From the NCBI RefSeq assembly GCF_008831285.2, contig NC_045141.1, positions 22,908,742 to 22,972,741 of the forward strand: a stretch of 64,000 nucleotides of DNA. Reading direction: 5' to 3'. The DNA is from Nymphaea colorata (lineage: Eukaryota > Streptophyta > Magnoliopsida > Nymphaeales > Nymphaeaceae). Shown here in pieces: positions 23,348 through 35,476 of the stretch (its first letter is position 1; each line of letters starts with the position of its first letter). The notes beneath the pieces were generated by a model. It was not told where the DNA came from. It ran no database searches and saw nothing but the letters and a program-made list of their open reading frames with translations. The position numbers and the translations under genes were made by a program.

Positions 23348-26300
23348 ATGGCGTGCCGCGGGTTCTGGGAATGCTTGCTGAAGCTTCTGAATTTCTTGCT
23401 CACCCTGGCTGGGTTGGCCATGGTGGGTTACGGAATCTATTTATTCGTAGAGTGGAAGAGGAGCACCACCGACTTGAATGCTGCAATAAGCGATGGGGTG
23501 CAGACGGCAGTACTTGGTCGACCGTTGCTGATGAGCGTCCCGGTCTCGGCTAGCATCCTTGATGATCTTCCCAAAGCTTGGTATGCGGTTTTTCTCTTCT
23601 ACCCTGATCTAGCGAGTTGGCTTCCACCCTTAGTTTGCTGTTTATCTTGTTGTTCTGTTATGGTTTGGAGAGTTGTTGGTTGTAATGGTTGGTACTGCTT
23701 TTCACTTATGATATTGCGATTCCGCGTGTTATGTCCGGGTGAATTCTCGGAGTTTGGGTTTCCGCGCGATGAGTTTCTATGCAATTTGGCATCTGCGAGA
23801 CGTGGGTTGTGAAGTAATGAATGCGATTCAACAAGTTTAGTGTGTTACTTGGCCTATTTAAGGGTGATTAGTACTGTAGGTGAATCAGATTCTCACTGCG
23901 TTGGCATGCTTTGGAAGGTTTGGCTGCAATTCTTGCTTATTTAGCTGATTGGGCAATCGCCAAATTCCTTTCTTTTCTCATTGTGGGAAGGTGGTCTGAC
24001 TTGAGCTTGATCGAATCACCAACCTTGGCGTTGTTTCATCTGGATATGATCGGCCAATTATAGTTTGAAGTTCAAAAGGGACCTGTTCTTTTCTCCTAGT
24101 TCAGCGCATGTATCATGCTGGTCTTGTTGATTTTCTCACTGTTGTTTGAGGGGCTACAACTTCATAAAATGCAAGCTGCATTACTAATTGTTGGGACATG
24201 GTTGCATTGCAGTTCCACCGCTACTTGGGTGCAACTTAGCAGATTTCCTGGTTATAGTCAGTTATTGTTGTTTCCTATGTCAATCTGGGAGCCACACAGT
24301 AGACTTATGGTTTTTTAATGGGTGGTATGTATTATGGGACATGGTTTTTTATTACAAAAGAAGTTTCGTAAACTTTTTTTTTTCATTATATTTCCAATTT
24401 GGAATTCAGTTTGCAGTTTATAATTAAACAAACATCTTCTAAGGCATAGTACTTCGGGGATGATGCAGCTGCTGGGTGACACATTTTGCCATGTGAATAC
24501 TTGGAATGACTGGTAGAAAAATAACTTATCAGAAACAAATCATTGAAAGGATATGTCTTCAAATAGGAAAATATATTTTTCTTGTCAATGGTGGCTTTAT
24601 TGATTTTTTGGCATACAGAAAGGCATTCCAAAGTGGAAGGCGGTCTGTAAGATACCTTAGAGGTTATAGGGAACAAATTTGTCCTTGGGAAGGGACGTGT
24701 TTCTGTGCCCTAACACATTAATGGCTGTAGTATGTTGCAACCTTAAAACTAAAAGTAATGCAGTTTCATGTGAAAGAACTGCTTCATGGATTAGTTATAC
24801 TTGGTCTTTTCAGAATGTAATTTCCCACTAAGGTTCTATTTTTTCTTCTTTTCAAAGTAATGATTTTATCTTTGACTTTATGCAGAGTCCCAATTTGTCA
24901 TGGTCCATTTTAAATTGATTGTGCATTTGAATACTTTTGGAGAAAAAATATGAACCTATTTTTGTGTCCACTAGATCTGTTGGTCGAGAATTGATATGGT
25001 GAAATTATAGGTTCTTCGTACTTAGCTATATAGGAATATGCCGGACATGTAGGATTCTCCAAAAATATACAAGTGCTTCTTATCTTGGTCCCAATAACCT
25101 GGTTAGTCTTTTGCAATTTGCTACCCAATTTAATACATGTGTGGAGCACCCTAGGTCAGATAACTAGGTTGAGAGTCATGAACCAAAGCTGGCTTTTCCA
25201 ACAAAATCTCTAAAGGTTCTAGTCTGGCCAGTAATCCAGATTTTTTCATGCTTCATTCAAATTCGATTATGCAGGTCAACTTTGGAAAAGTTGCTCCTCC
25301 TTCTGTCAGTTCAGAAGACATATTTGAGCTGGAATTGTGTGTTCGGTGGAGAATCTAGAAATATATCGCTTCTGATGTGGATGAGTTGATCAATGTTGTG
25401 TGCTAATTTGCTTCATTCTAGCACCTAAATCCTTTTCCATTGTGTCCTCAATTTATTGCTTCCATTGTCAGCATAAGTATGTGCAAAAATGGATCAATAA
25501 GCATTGTCATTATCACTTGATTTCATTTAGCAGTTGTCTAGATATATCAATTGTCTTTTGTTCTTTACAGGCAAAGTTTCAGCAAAGTCTTGGTCTGCTT
25601 GGTGCATTGTGGAGGCTGATGTCACACTGTTTATGTTTCTTGCAGGTTTATTCTTTTATTTATTGGCATTGGAGTCATCCTCTTTGTTGTTTCTTGCTTT
25701 GGCTGTATTGGATTAGCGACCAGGCGTGGCTGTTGCCTTTCTTGCGTATCCTTTCTCCTAGCTTAGCCCCTTTGTTTTCTGTCTGGAAAACATAAAAAAA
25801 AATGAGGTTACCTGTTTTTTCTTTGGCTATCATATTTCCTTTCCAGCTTCAGGTCCTTTACAAGTGATTATTGCATGATAAATATCAACCTTGCGGTGTT
25901 ATCTTTGTGTTGATCCTATTACTTTTCTGAAAAAGAAAGAAACAAGTTACAGTATACATGCTCGGAAGGAAAAGCCAAAGGGGTGGAATCCTCTGTTTGT
26001 CATGAGAAGCTGACAGAGAACTAATTTCGTTGTGTTTTAGTTGCACTTCTCTACTTTTTGGATCCATGTTATCAGTTTGAGACTTTGAGTCTTTGAGACC
26101 CTTTTATGTCTTTCTGTTATGGTTGGACTCCTTGTATCCAATATCCAATTTGTTTAGGCAACCATATTCAAAGGCACATCCTCTATTGCTGAAGATTTAT
26201 TAATTGAGTTTAGCCCTGAATCCTAATCTTTGTTTGTTTACACTGCTTCACTTTGGTGAGAATTAGAACGAGGAACTCTGATCACTGCATCAGAAGCCAA

Positions 26301-29300
26301 TTTAAATTTCCATTCAAGTTGCATACCCTGGGCATTGAGAACTACTCATGGATTGAAGAAAAGGTGGGGTGTGGGTGGTGTGGGTGAAGGAGTGGGTGGA
26401 CGAGAGCATGAGGTTGTGGGGCTTAAAGGTAAAGCACATCCAAGTTTCTGTTAGGAATTCAAGTAAATGCCAGCTCAAAAGAAGTCAAAGCCTTTCAATT
26501 TTCAGATTGGTAGAACTTGATATGTTGTACTTCCTCCGGGACTTTGAGGTACCATGGTCTTCACTAGTGACACAGCTTATGTCTGAGCATTTTAGGTGTT
26601 TATTTGATCTTAGATTACACAGTTTCGGAAAAGACAGAAGGTTTTTTTTTTCCCGTCTTGTGCTGGGACTCACTAAGCTCTAACCGTTGCCATTTTATAT
26701 GGATGGCACATTCTTTACATCACTTGAAGAATGTCCCTCCCTTACATGAAGCCATCAAACATTAAAGCTACTGCAGACAAATCGTCCTCAATCCTTGTTT
26801 TTGCATGAAAAAGGGAGGAAGAAAGTCAACACCCTTAGGTGTCTGACTCTTCTTTCTTTTTTTTTTAAACCCTGATGAGGTCATCCAGGTTGAGCGCCAC
26901 CTGGGGCATTCTCTCATAATGATGAGGCCCAGGAGAGCAGAGTTGGCTGTATGTTGCTAGTTTAAACTTGTTGCATGTTTGATTCCAGAGGGAATCAAAC
27001 TCTTGGGGTATAAATATCAAAAACATCTCCAACAAGTTGCGCGATGCTCCTGGTGCTAAAAAGGCATGTGCTAAGTTTCTTATGATGCTTGGCAACTTCA
27101 TCAGTCACAAGTATAATAATTTTATATCCATGGGTGTTTTCTAGCTAGTACTCTTCTTTGGCTTCTTAAAGTGAATGTACTTAACACAAACAGTACTCCA
27201 TACTGGTGCTTCTATTGATCTTGGTGGAGCTTGCATTTGCTGCTTTCATATATTTTGACCACAGTTGGCAAGATGTAAGTGCGATCTATATATTTTTTTT
27301 CTGTTGATACGTTAGTTTTCTCATACATACTAATGTAATAAACTATATGTATAGGTCATTCCAACTGACAGCACTGGAGATTTTGACATGATATATGATT
27401 TTATAGAAGAACACTGGAACATTGCCAAGTGGGTTGCTCTTGGAGTTGTTATCTTGGAGGTATTTTACCCCCTTTTCAAATGAATCTACAAGTGCCTCAG
27501 TTTTGCCTTTGTGAGCTGCATCAGATTCTTTTTCAATTTTTTAAACTCGATAAAAAAGCGTAGGTATCTTTTTGTTAAGAACTGCACTGGCTCGATATCC
27601 AAATTGCATTCTTTATAGCTTTAGAATGTAATCTTCAAAATTCTCATCTGCATTTTTGAAGGAGTAGACAACGGAGGCTTCTTTCAACACCTGTGTGTTT
27701 TCTTTGTTTTTCTTCTAGAAACTTCAAACCATTTGTATGAGCAGATGTGTACACGTGCATGTGTAGGTTTCCCATGTTTATCCTAATGAGTCTTCGTGGT
27801 TAGGGCTCATCCAGTGATGCGAACCCAGCTATGGACCCAAAAATTGAGCTCAATTCCTAGCTAAGAGCCACACTTGGTGGAGTTCTTGTTCTGCTATGCT
27901 GCAGGATGAATTAGTATATCCTCTTCAAAGCCAAAAAAATTAGGCTAAACAATTCAAGTAAGCCAAGACTCTTAGGATGCCAATGGGATGGAGAGAGCTC
28001 TGCCTATAATCCCATGCCCTAATTCATTACCCACAGAAGTTGGGCAAGGAAATATGATAAAATAAACCTCACCCTATAATTGCTTACCGTTTTTGATTGA
28101 CCACCAATTTGCAAGGGTTTTAACTCTCTTTTGGTTGTATTTGTCTCGGCCATTGAAGTGGCTGCTAGCAAACCTTGATGTTATAAAAAAGTTTTCCAAT
28201 TTTCACCGGAACTGCATTAGTAGTTTGGGAGTTATGGACTGATCATGAACAGGAACTAGTAGTGACTGGAAGGCTGTTATGAAGAAATCCTCCAATTTTC
28301 ACCAGAATTGCATGAGGGGTTTGGGAATTAAGGATTAGCTATGAACACACTGACTGGTGACTGGTTTTCACTCATCTGCACTTTTCAGCCCTCATTGCTC
28401 TTAAACAATGGAACTTTTCTCCAGCCTTTTATTGCAGAGAAAGAGAGAGAGAGAGAGAGAGCTGATTTCATTCCATAATGATCTCAGTACAAGCCTTGGC
28501 TGTTTTGTATAGGCTAGTCTCTAACTCTTTACCTAACACACTGACAATCTAACTCACTATTGTCACAACTAAGCAACCATATTGTATAAGACTCCTAGAA
28601 TTCTCCCCTTGACATCCCTAACAAGCAATTAACCACCCAATGACCTTTGACCTTCTTGCTAACTGACCCTTGGCCACCAGTGGGCAAGGCATCTAGCGAG
28701 CTTACTTGGGTAATTGGTCAATGTCACGTCTCATTGGTTGGATCATTGAGATAACTACCATGCTTTCCTATCGTGGTCGGTTGTTCAGTCTTGATAATGC
28801 TCTGTTTTTGGTATCCTCTTCCATGGATTAGTCACCTTGTCCAAGAACTTTAGTTGCCTGGCATGGACTTTGGTAATGCTTGCTATTTCATCCTTGTCTT
28901 TACTCCTCTCAGCCTCTGTTTAGTAGCCACACTTGGCTGTGAACCTCAGCAGCCACATGCCTCAGCTGACAATCAGCTGAGTCATGCTCATAGTGCTGCC
29001 CATGAATGAAGGCCAATCGCTTGCCCATGCCTTTGTTTCTAAGGGTCATAGTCAGTGGGCCTATAAGTGGGGTTCAGTCAGCACACCGTGCTCCACACTA
29101 CTTGTCCGCAAGTGGTCAAGTGTTGCCACAAAAATCAATTTGTTGTAAGGATCTCGAATTGTTCATTTTGGCCTGCACATTGGCTATGTGGGGCACAAAT
29201 TACATCCATTGCTCAACCTAAGGAGCTGCTGTGGGCCTGGGTTTTCCTTCTTGATCGTTTCTGTTATCCAAATGGAAAATATGATAACTTGAAATAGATT

Positions 29301-30727
29301 AGCTTGATAACATTAAATAGATTGGCTGCTGTTTGTTCGTTCAAAAGGTTTTGCTATGATGCCATGCAAACTGTTGTTTATCTTATTCAAAAAGTTGGAT
29401 ATATAAATATATAAATATAAATATAAATATAAATATAAATATAAATATAAATATAAATATACAGACAGACAGACAGACAAATAGATAAATAGATAGATAG
29501 ATAGATAGATAGATAGAGAGGTCATTTGGACCATTATTCCATTCTTTTCTGGCCTCAAATGACCAGGGAATTAGCTAGCTGAACATTGCTGATGCTGAAA
29601 TGAAATATTTAATATTTGATCAAATTGTGTGGGCTGGGGATGGGTGTGAGATCCCATAATACATGGCTATATGAACTGTTCAACCAACAGGAAGAGAGGA
29701 CATCTAGACTGACCTTACATCCATTGTGTTGAATATTTCCCTTGTCACCTTAGATGGCCCCTCCCTCCCCTTCCTCCTACCTCCTCACTCTCTTCTTTTC
29801 CCCCACCTTCTCTCTCTCTGTATTACACAACACACATACACAGGGGCTATAAAATTCCATATGGCCTTCACATTTTATGTGTTCCCATGCAGACGAAGAC
29901 TGATAGTGGAACATATGTGACACTGTGTTACGGGCGTACTACTATTGATATTTTCTCACTCAGCGCACATGGAACGGGCATTTCCCGCCCCTTTGTTATA
30001 CAGTTTAAGGATGAAAATTTAAAACCAGATTCAGTTGCTGAATCTGTTTAGTTCAAGCTTGATATGGACTGGTTCAGTCTGCCTTTAATTTGTGTTGCCT
30101 TTTCCCTATCTGCTTTGTGAATTATCTTAGCTTCAAGTCATTCGTCGCTTCTGTTCCTTGATATTTTGAATGCACAAATTACAGTGCGTGTTCCATCTAA
30201 TAGTTTCCTATGATGCAGGTCCTAACATTTTTATTAGCCCTTGTGGTACGAGCAGTGAACAGTCCACCTGGAGAATATGACAGTGATGACGAGTATATTG
30301 CTCCACGGCCTTGGATGCAGCAACCATTGCTTGGTGGTAGGCCAGGTGTCCCAGCAACTGGAGTTCCTACGCCTGCTGCTCCTGATCAGCGCATTGTGAG
30401 AAATGATGCTTGGAGCGCGAGAATGAGAGAAAAGGTATTGAATTAATGTTTAATTTCTTATTATAGTTGAATTTCATTTTTTTTACTGCTTTGTGAGTCC
30501 TCTGTAATGTAAGCCACACTAAGAGCCTTTTTGATTGGGAGACAATTGTTGACTCAGCAGCAGGTTATTTTAGTTTTTTGAGTTAATGTCTTGACAAGCT
30601 TCTCCTTAATCGATTGTAGTATGGCCTAGACACGGCAGAATTCACATATAACCCCTCGGAATCAAACCGATTGCACCAACAGGCAGCACCACCGACTGAG
30701 GAAAGGAGTCGTTGCATTATAATGTGA
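23348..30727 (+). CDS. TOM2A: TOM2A-like tetraspanin, complete
   Basis: This is the plant orthologue of TOBAMOVIRUS MULTIPLICATION 2A, a four-helix tonoplast tetraspanin that binds TOM1 and is a host factor used by tobamoviruses. Its normal cell role is poorly known. Exons are 23348-23580, 25646-25745, 27194-27274, 27355-27459, 30219-30434 and 30620-30727. All sites are GT-AG with consistent phases, giving 280 residues, the length known for the family. Visible marks are the N-terminal MACRGFWECLLKLLNF, the first helix ending in YGIYLFVEWKR, helix 2 followed by the Cys-rich CFGCIGLATRRGCCLSC turn, helix 3 (YSILVLLLILVELAFAAF), a short extracytosolic loop, helix 4, and a cytosolic tail with EYDSDDEY and DAWSARMREKYGLD. 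The protein ends in C-I-I-M, a farnesylation-type CaaX box. The start is the ATG at MACRGF; the longer in-frame upstream frame is leader sequence. Confidence 0.93.
23581..25645 (+). other. Intron 1 of the TOM2A-like gene
   Basis: A 2.07-kb intron between the first and second tetraspanin exons. No internal gene or clear mobile element was seen. Several 60-130 codon frames are T-rich intron sequence. Confidence 0.75.
25746..27193 (+). other. Intron 2 of the TOM2A-like gene
   Basis: A 1.45-kb intron between the helix-2 and helix-3 exons. Nothing beyond ordinary T-rich intron sequence was recognised. Confidence 0.75.
28436..28461. repeat. (GA)n microsatellite
   Basis: A perfect GA run inside intron 4 of the TOM2A-like gene. 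Confidence 0.85.
29398..29520. repeat. Compound microsatellite (ATAAAT)n-(ACAG)n-(ATAG)n
   Basis: Three simple repeats adjoin. About ten hexamers of ATAAAT are followed by ACAG tetramers and then by ATAG tetramers. The minus-strand frame over it reads as Tyr-Leu and Ser-Ile-Tyr-Leu repeats and is not a gene. Confidence 0.95.
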
Positions 30728-33700
30728 TTACTTGAAGGTTATCTGATTTCTAAATGCCTTCCTGGGCAATCGAAGGTCATGAAGACAGATTTCTGTAGCA
30801 ACTTGTGGGAACACTTTTCGTGTGTAAGATTACATGGAATTGGAGATGTGTACATTCCATTTCGGCCCTTCCTTTTGTACGTCTGCTGTTATCCTTGCCA
30901 GTCATACTTTTTTGAGTAAACTTGGTGATGTTTACTGGAGCGAGATGGTTCTTGATGTGAGTTTTCCATAGCTGAGCTTTCCCATGTGGGACGGCCAGAA
31001 ACAATTAGCCTTGGGCGAAAAGGATAGAAGGAAACTTCTTTCCTTGTAAAACAAACCATTATCACCTTTGACCATCAATCAGGGTGAGAAAATCTTGTAT
31101 TACTGAGAATGTCCCCGCTGCGTCAATGGTTGAGAATGCATTCTTCTTGCTCTCGTTCTTGGATGATAACTCCGTTTAGCTTTTTACTCGGTATGTGTTG
31201 CATTTTCTTTGGTAAAAGGTTGTTGGTAAAAATGTCGTCGTTGTGGTGTTTATCATCTAATGGACATCAGACTCCGCAAGGTACTACTTGTAGATTCGAG
31301 CTTTAGTAAAGATGCAAGGGCAATATTATTCGAAAGTTGGCATCTATTTGGCAATGATTATTTTATTCGTTGTGTTACTGGCGCTTTTTCTTGTGAACTT
31401 TGAGATGTCACGAATACCGAAGGGATCCTTCATAGGTAAATGACCGTTTCTCATGCTCATTACTCAAAAGTTTATTTCACGGGCACCAGTGAAGTTTATA
31501 TGTTTCAATATGATGGAAGGTGAATACACTTTTCTGGATATCTCCTGGTGTAACCTCGCTATGTTTCCCAACTCACAAGTTACTACAGTCTTCCATCACA
31601 TGCGTCACAAAAAGTTCCATTCTTCTCTTGCCAGACTTATCATACCTGGAGGGGGGATAAGAATTTGTAACCTGTGTCATAGCAAGGTCAATGATTCTTA
31701 ATCCATGATTGATGATTTTCAGTCTGCAATTTGGTAATTTTTTTCAAATAAATGTTTTGTAAAAGATTAGGGTCCTCAAGAAACCCGTGGGTCTTCGAGG
31801 GGAGCTTTATTCTACATATATTGATTAATGAAACACATGAGCCACTGTATGAGTGAGGATATTTTCATACATTCTGCCTAAAACTGCTAGTTTCTCAATT
31901 GACATATGCAAGTATGGCTCATAAAGTGCAATATCAGGCGCAACCGTGATGCGTATTATTTCTATCGAATGGAGAACTAGAGAACTTGTTTCTTTGTGAA
32001 ATTATGGCTTCCAAAGATAGCCCGTGAACGGAAATTTAAATTTCTATTGATATAAAATCTTGTGAACCATATTTAATTTTGTTTCGGATGGATTGAGCAC
32101 TGGATGGATTGCTTTGGCTTTGTCAAACTTGACCCATTAATTTTGCTACTTTTCGCAAACAAACGTCAAGTGTTAGTCAGCTATATAGGCCACGGAACTG
32201 TGACAGGAAAACTAATCTTTGTAACATATACATTTGGGTTCCCCAAACCAGTAATGTGGGGAAGAGGAGGGTTTATTTTTCTACTTTACTCAGACCGAAT
32301 CAGATGTGGAAGTCATCAAACACCCGCTAAAGAAAATGTTTTCCCATCAAACAGGAGCAAGCTTTACCCTTTACCAAAAACTGCAATCGAACCATCTGAA
32401 GTGAAGTCAGACGTCTCGATGATAGGCGGAGCAACAAGTCGTCTTGGGCCACTTTCACTTTAAGATTCCGGGATTTGATACATCCTGGATTCACATTAGA
32501 GATTGAAAGTGGATCAGATACCAGATAAGAGGTCTCTCATGTTGCCATCTTCTGTATCAGATTCGGGTCCGATTTCAATATGTACTTAGCTTATCCCGCT
32601 ATTCTGATGACCCCTTCGATCTTCGCAAACCAAACCGAAATTTAATCATGTTCGTGGTCAAAGTATCTGTCTTCTCCTTCAAACAAGACAGACGGGGACC
32701 GTTTCAAACTTCTACTAGTTTACTAAAAGGGCTTTCGAATACAACGTGCCTCATCGGTTATTAAGGAGGAACACACCTACAGGAGAAGGCCCTGTTTGAA
32801 CTTCAAAATCGAAGCCAATTATGAACTAATATAAGGTAGTCGAATTACTCGGTTTCACATATGCAAACTTCAAATAGTTAGCGTGACATGTAGGAGTAAT
32901 TTTCCGATAGTTGCTTCTGCTTTAGTCACACCATCTAGTAAACTTAGGGTCATTTAGACTAAGTTACTGAGAGAAATTGATAATACTATTGAGTTTTGGC
33001 GAGGTTTTTGATCTTCTAGTTAGGTTAATTATTTTTCTTTTTGAAGGGTAATAAAAAAGGGTTCATGTCGATGATTTCATTGTTATTCTATTCCTTTGTT
33101 TTAAGATGCACTTAATTTAACGGAGAGAGTCTATTTAGCTTTATCTGAATCGGTCGAGCTGTGGACATCTCTGATGAAAGGAACGCAGGAACTCAAATGT
33201 GTTCCATATTAATTTGGGGTCGGAACAAGAAGTCTGTTTTTGAAACTTTTCATGAATAATATTGCTATGGGGAAACTTTGGTTATTAACTCTCTCTAACG
33301 ATGGTGGAGCTATGATTTTTTGGTTCAGGAGCACTCGAGTCATCAGAATCTAGTGCAGGCATATGTAATTTTTGGATTATCGTAGTGTAATTTCATGTCG
33401 TTGTAATGGAAACTTTTTATGAACTGGTATGGGCAGTCACCAACACCAGCACCCATTTATCTCCTCCACTCATTACCAGCTCGTTTCTATCAACTTTATT
33501 TTTACCTCTAGGAGTCCAACACGACCAACTTTAGTTTTTTTCTTCACTTGTATATTGTCTGTTTCTTATGTCAAATTTAAAGTAGCTAAATGAAAAAATG
33601 TAAATATATGCGTGTTTTTGCTACTCCAACATTGTATTAAACACATTTATCCCTCACAAGTGGTGCCTTTCCTTTTTCATATTTTTGATTTGTCAGAGAT

Positions 33701-34374
33701 ATGTACAAAATATCCTCGATTTTCTTTTATTCCCTTAAACTAATAAACCTTTTGTTCTTTGCTGTTTTCTGAAGACCCGTCTGCAATTGAGTCTTGATCT
33801 CTTGAAGGCTTGCAGCCGCTATGCAGGGGTAGAGCCATTTGGTTTAAGCAGCATTAGTTATAGATTTAAATTTTTTAAGCACATCAATATGGAAATAAAA
33901 GAAATTACTTTCAGAGTTAATAATAAAAATAATTATTTTTGTGTTTTGACAATTACCCACACGTTCTCCACGAATGCCTCCACCTCTGCCTCCTTGATTC
34001 CCGTCCACTTACCTACCTCTCGAAACCATTCGGTGCAACTATCTGCAAATTTTGAATATACTTTTTTTTTTCTATGTTAAAATCTACATACAATAAACTA
34101 TAAAAAATAATCGAAGCAATTTGTTATGTCATCCTTCATAAATTCTATATACGGGCAGAATCTAATCCTCGTTTCTTAAATCCTTATTATCAAGTTCAGT
34201 AGATAGCGATATTTGTTTAGATCATATGTAACCATATGATTCTTCCACGCATCTTTTATGTTTTTGGATGAGTTATTTGTCGCTCTTTCCCCATCTCCCT
34301 CTCATGTTAGCGTTGAAAAGCACAAAATTTCCTTTGAAACAGAAGAAAGTTCAGAAGCATGTAAGCTTCCGCAT
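30728..34374. other. Convergent intergenic region between the TOM2A-like gene and the GH18 array
   Basis: No gene was supported. The 119-codon frame at 32104-32463 has no recognisable domain. From about 33400 the sequence matches the 3' flanks of the A-type GH18 genes at about 45540 and 56170 (shared CTTGTATATTGTCTGTTTCT), so the repeat array begins around there. Confidence 0.5.
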
Positions 34375-34380
34375 TTTATT
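34375..34380 (-). terminator. Polyadenylation signal of GH18 copy A1
   Basis: TTTATT on the plus strand is AATAAA on the minus strand, about 50 bases after the stop. It sits in a conserved 3' block (CTAAATAAAATGC) shared by all six genes. Confidence 0.7.
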
Positions 34381-34431
34381 TAGATAGTAGGCAGTAGGAG
34401 CAGTGCAGAGGCAGAGCAAAGCTTTTCTGCC

Positions 34432-35397
34432 TTAGAAACCAGCACGGGTCCTCATATTGCTACTGGGGTTGACGATGCCATATATGAGGTCACTGTAGGG
34501 TGCACGGTTGCCGTCTTCAAGGAACTTCACGTCCAAGTACCTGTTCCACAGCATTACCCCCTGGAAGTTCTCATGCTGACGCGCGATCTTCAGTGCACCT
34601 GGAAGCTCCCTAGGCGAGATAAAGCCTTTCTCCTTGTGGTCAGGGTTGGCAAGGATCCCCAAGTAGAAGTCCATGTCGCTGAACTCCGTGGCCCAGCTCT
34701 GCACAGACGCCTCAAAGGCTGCGGTGTCCCTTCGATTGTAAGAGCAGGTTTGGTCATAGAAGCGCGGCCACACCTTGCTGAACAGCCCCGTCTTCAGCGC
34801 GTTGTAGAGCGGTATGTCTGCTTGGCCGGCGGAGTGACTGCACCCCTGGGATGCTGTCAGGATCATGTTCTCGTCCAGCTGCTTTAGGTCCTGTGCAAGC
34901 ACGTCCCAATAGGCGCTTGTCGAGGCGTCGTTGACGTAGAAGTCGACGCCATCTAGCTTTACCCTGCCGAGGGGACCGTCGATGCCATTGCCGCTCATGT
35001 AGACGTCGAAGATGTGGGCGGCCAGCTGGTTGGCCTCCTGCGCCGACGCCAGCGTGTACTTGTTCTCGTCCAGCCCTCCAATAGAAAGCAGCACTTTCAC
35101 ACCGAGTTGTTGGCAGGCGTTGATATCCTCCTGAAGGCTCTTACAGCCATCGGTCTCAACGTCGCAGACGGTACCGAAGTCGGGCCTCGGCGTTCGGCCG
35201 TTGCCGAAGTTGGTGAGGAAGGCCAAGCTCACGTGGCTGAAGTGTTTGGTTTCGCATGTGGCCCTGAGATCAGCATTATTCAGGTTTTCCATGTGCGATC
35301 CCCAATAGATGGCCATTTGGTCAGCACGGACATTGATGGTGAGGGTAGTGACCACACAAAGGAGGAGAAGGAAGCAAGGCCAAGAGGAGGAAGCCAT
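34432..35397 (-). CDS. Secreted GH18 class III chitinase-like protein, catalytically disarmed (copy A1)
   Basis: This is an intronless gene of 321 residues. A signal peptide of about 25 residues ends before DQMAIYWG, leaving a mature domain of the class III (hevamine-type) TIM barrel of normal length. The sheet markers YWG, LLSIGG (about 103-108), GVMLWNRY (Trp284) and PRFY (Tyr214) are present. Six cysteines at 48, 78, 85, 95, 186 and 218 match the three hevamine disulphides. The catalytic DxxDxDxE reads D149-G-V-D152-F-Y154-V-N156, so the acid/base Glu is Asn and the middle Asp is Tyr. Chitin hydrolysis is therefore not expected; carbohydrate binding, enzyme inhibition or storage is more likely, as in other disarmed GH18 proteins. 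There is no N-glycosylation sequon. Copy A1 is the most diverged A member (DQTCSYNRRD, ANPDHKEKGF, and C-terminal RTRAGF). Confidence 0.92.
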   Translation of the reverse strand: MASSSWPCFLLLLCVVTTLTINVRADQMAIYWGSHMENLNNADLRATCETKHFSHVSLAFLTNFGNGRTPRPDFGTVCDVETDGCKSLQEDINACQQLGVKVLLSIGGLDENKYTLASAQEANQLAAHIFDVYMSGNGIDGPLGRVKLDGVDFYVNDASTSAYWDVLAQDLKQLDENMILTASQGCSHSAGQADIPLYNALKTGLFSKVWPRFYDQTCSYNRRDTAAFEASVQSWATEFSDMDFYLGILANPDHKEKGFISPRELPGALKIARQHENFQGVMLWNRYLDVKFLEDGNRAPYSDLIYGIVNPSSNMRTRAGF

Positions 35398-35466
35398 TTT
35401 TTCTCTCTTTCCTCTTCTGTTGGCTCGAGTGGTGGTGATGGTTGAGCAAAGGGAGAATCGGAAGGT

Positions 35467-35476
35467 CCTTATATAG
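35467..35476 (-). promoter_or_regulatory. TATA box of GH18 copy A1
   Basis: The minus strand reads CTATATAAGG, preceded by GGTTCAA, about 70 bases upstream of the ATG. This predicts a leader of roughly 40 nt. Confidence 0.75.

Larger units (their letters stand above)
27460..30218 (+). other. Intron 4 of the TOM2A-like gene, repeat-bearing
   Basis: At 2.76 kb this is the longest intron in the gene. It holds a (GA)n run at 28436-28461 and the large microsatellite at 29398-29520. Between about 28420 and 28800 the text has the feel of a plant copia-type LTR (CTCAGTACAAGCC, TATAGGCTAGTCTCTAACTC), but no paired LTR, primer site or coding domain was found. Confidence 0.4.

Noticed and set aside
32104-32463. 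119-codon open frame between TOM2A and the array
   Set aside because: No recognisable domain or conserved context; treated as chance.
34573-35445. Long plus-strand frames opposite the GH18 genes, also at 47010-47504, 51683-52147 and 57628-58092
   Set aside because: They recur in every copy only because the sense genes are conserved and GC-rich at third positions. The proteins are unlike anything known, and no promoter lies on that strand.
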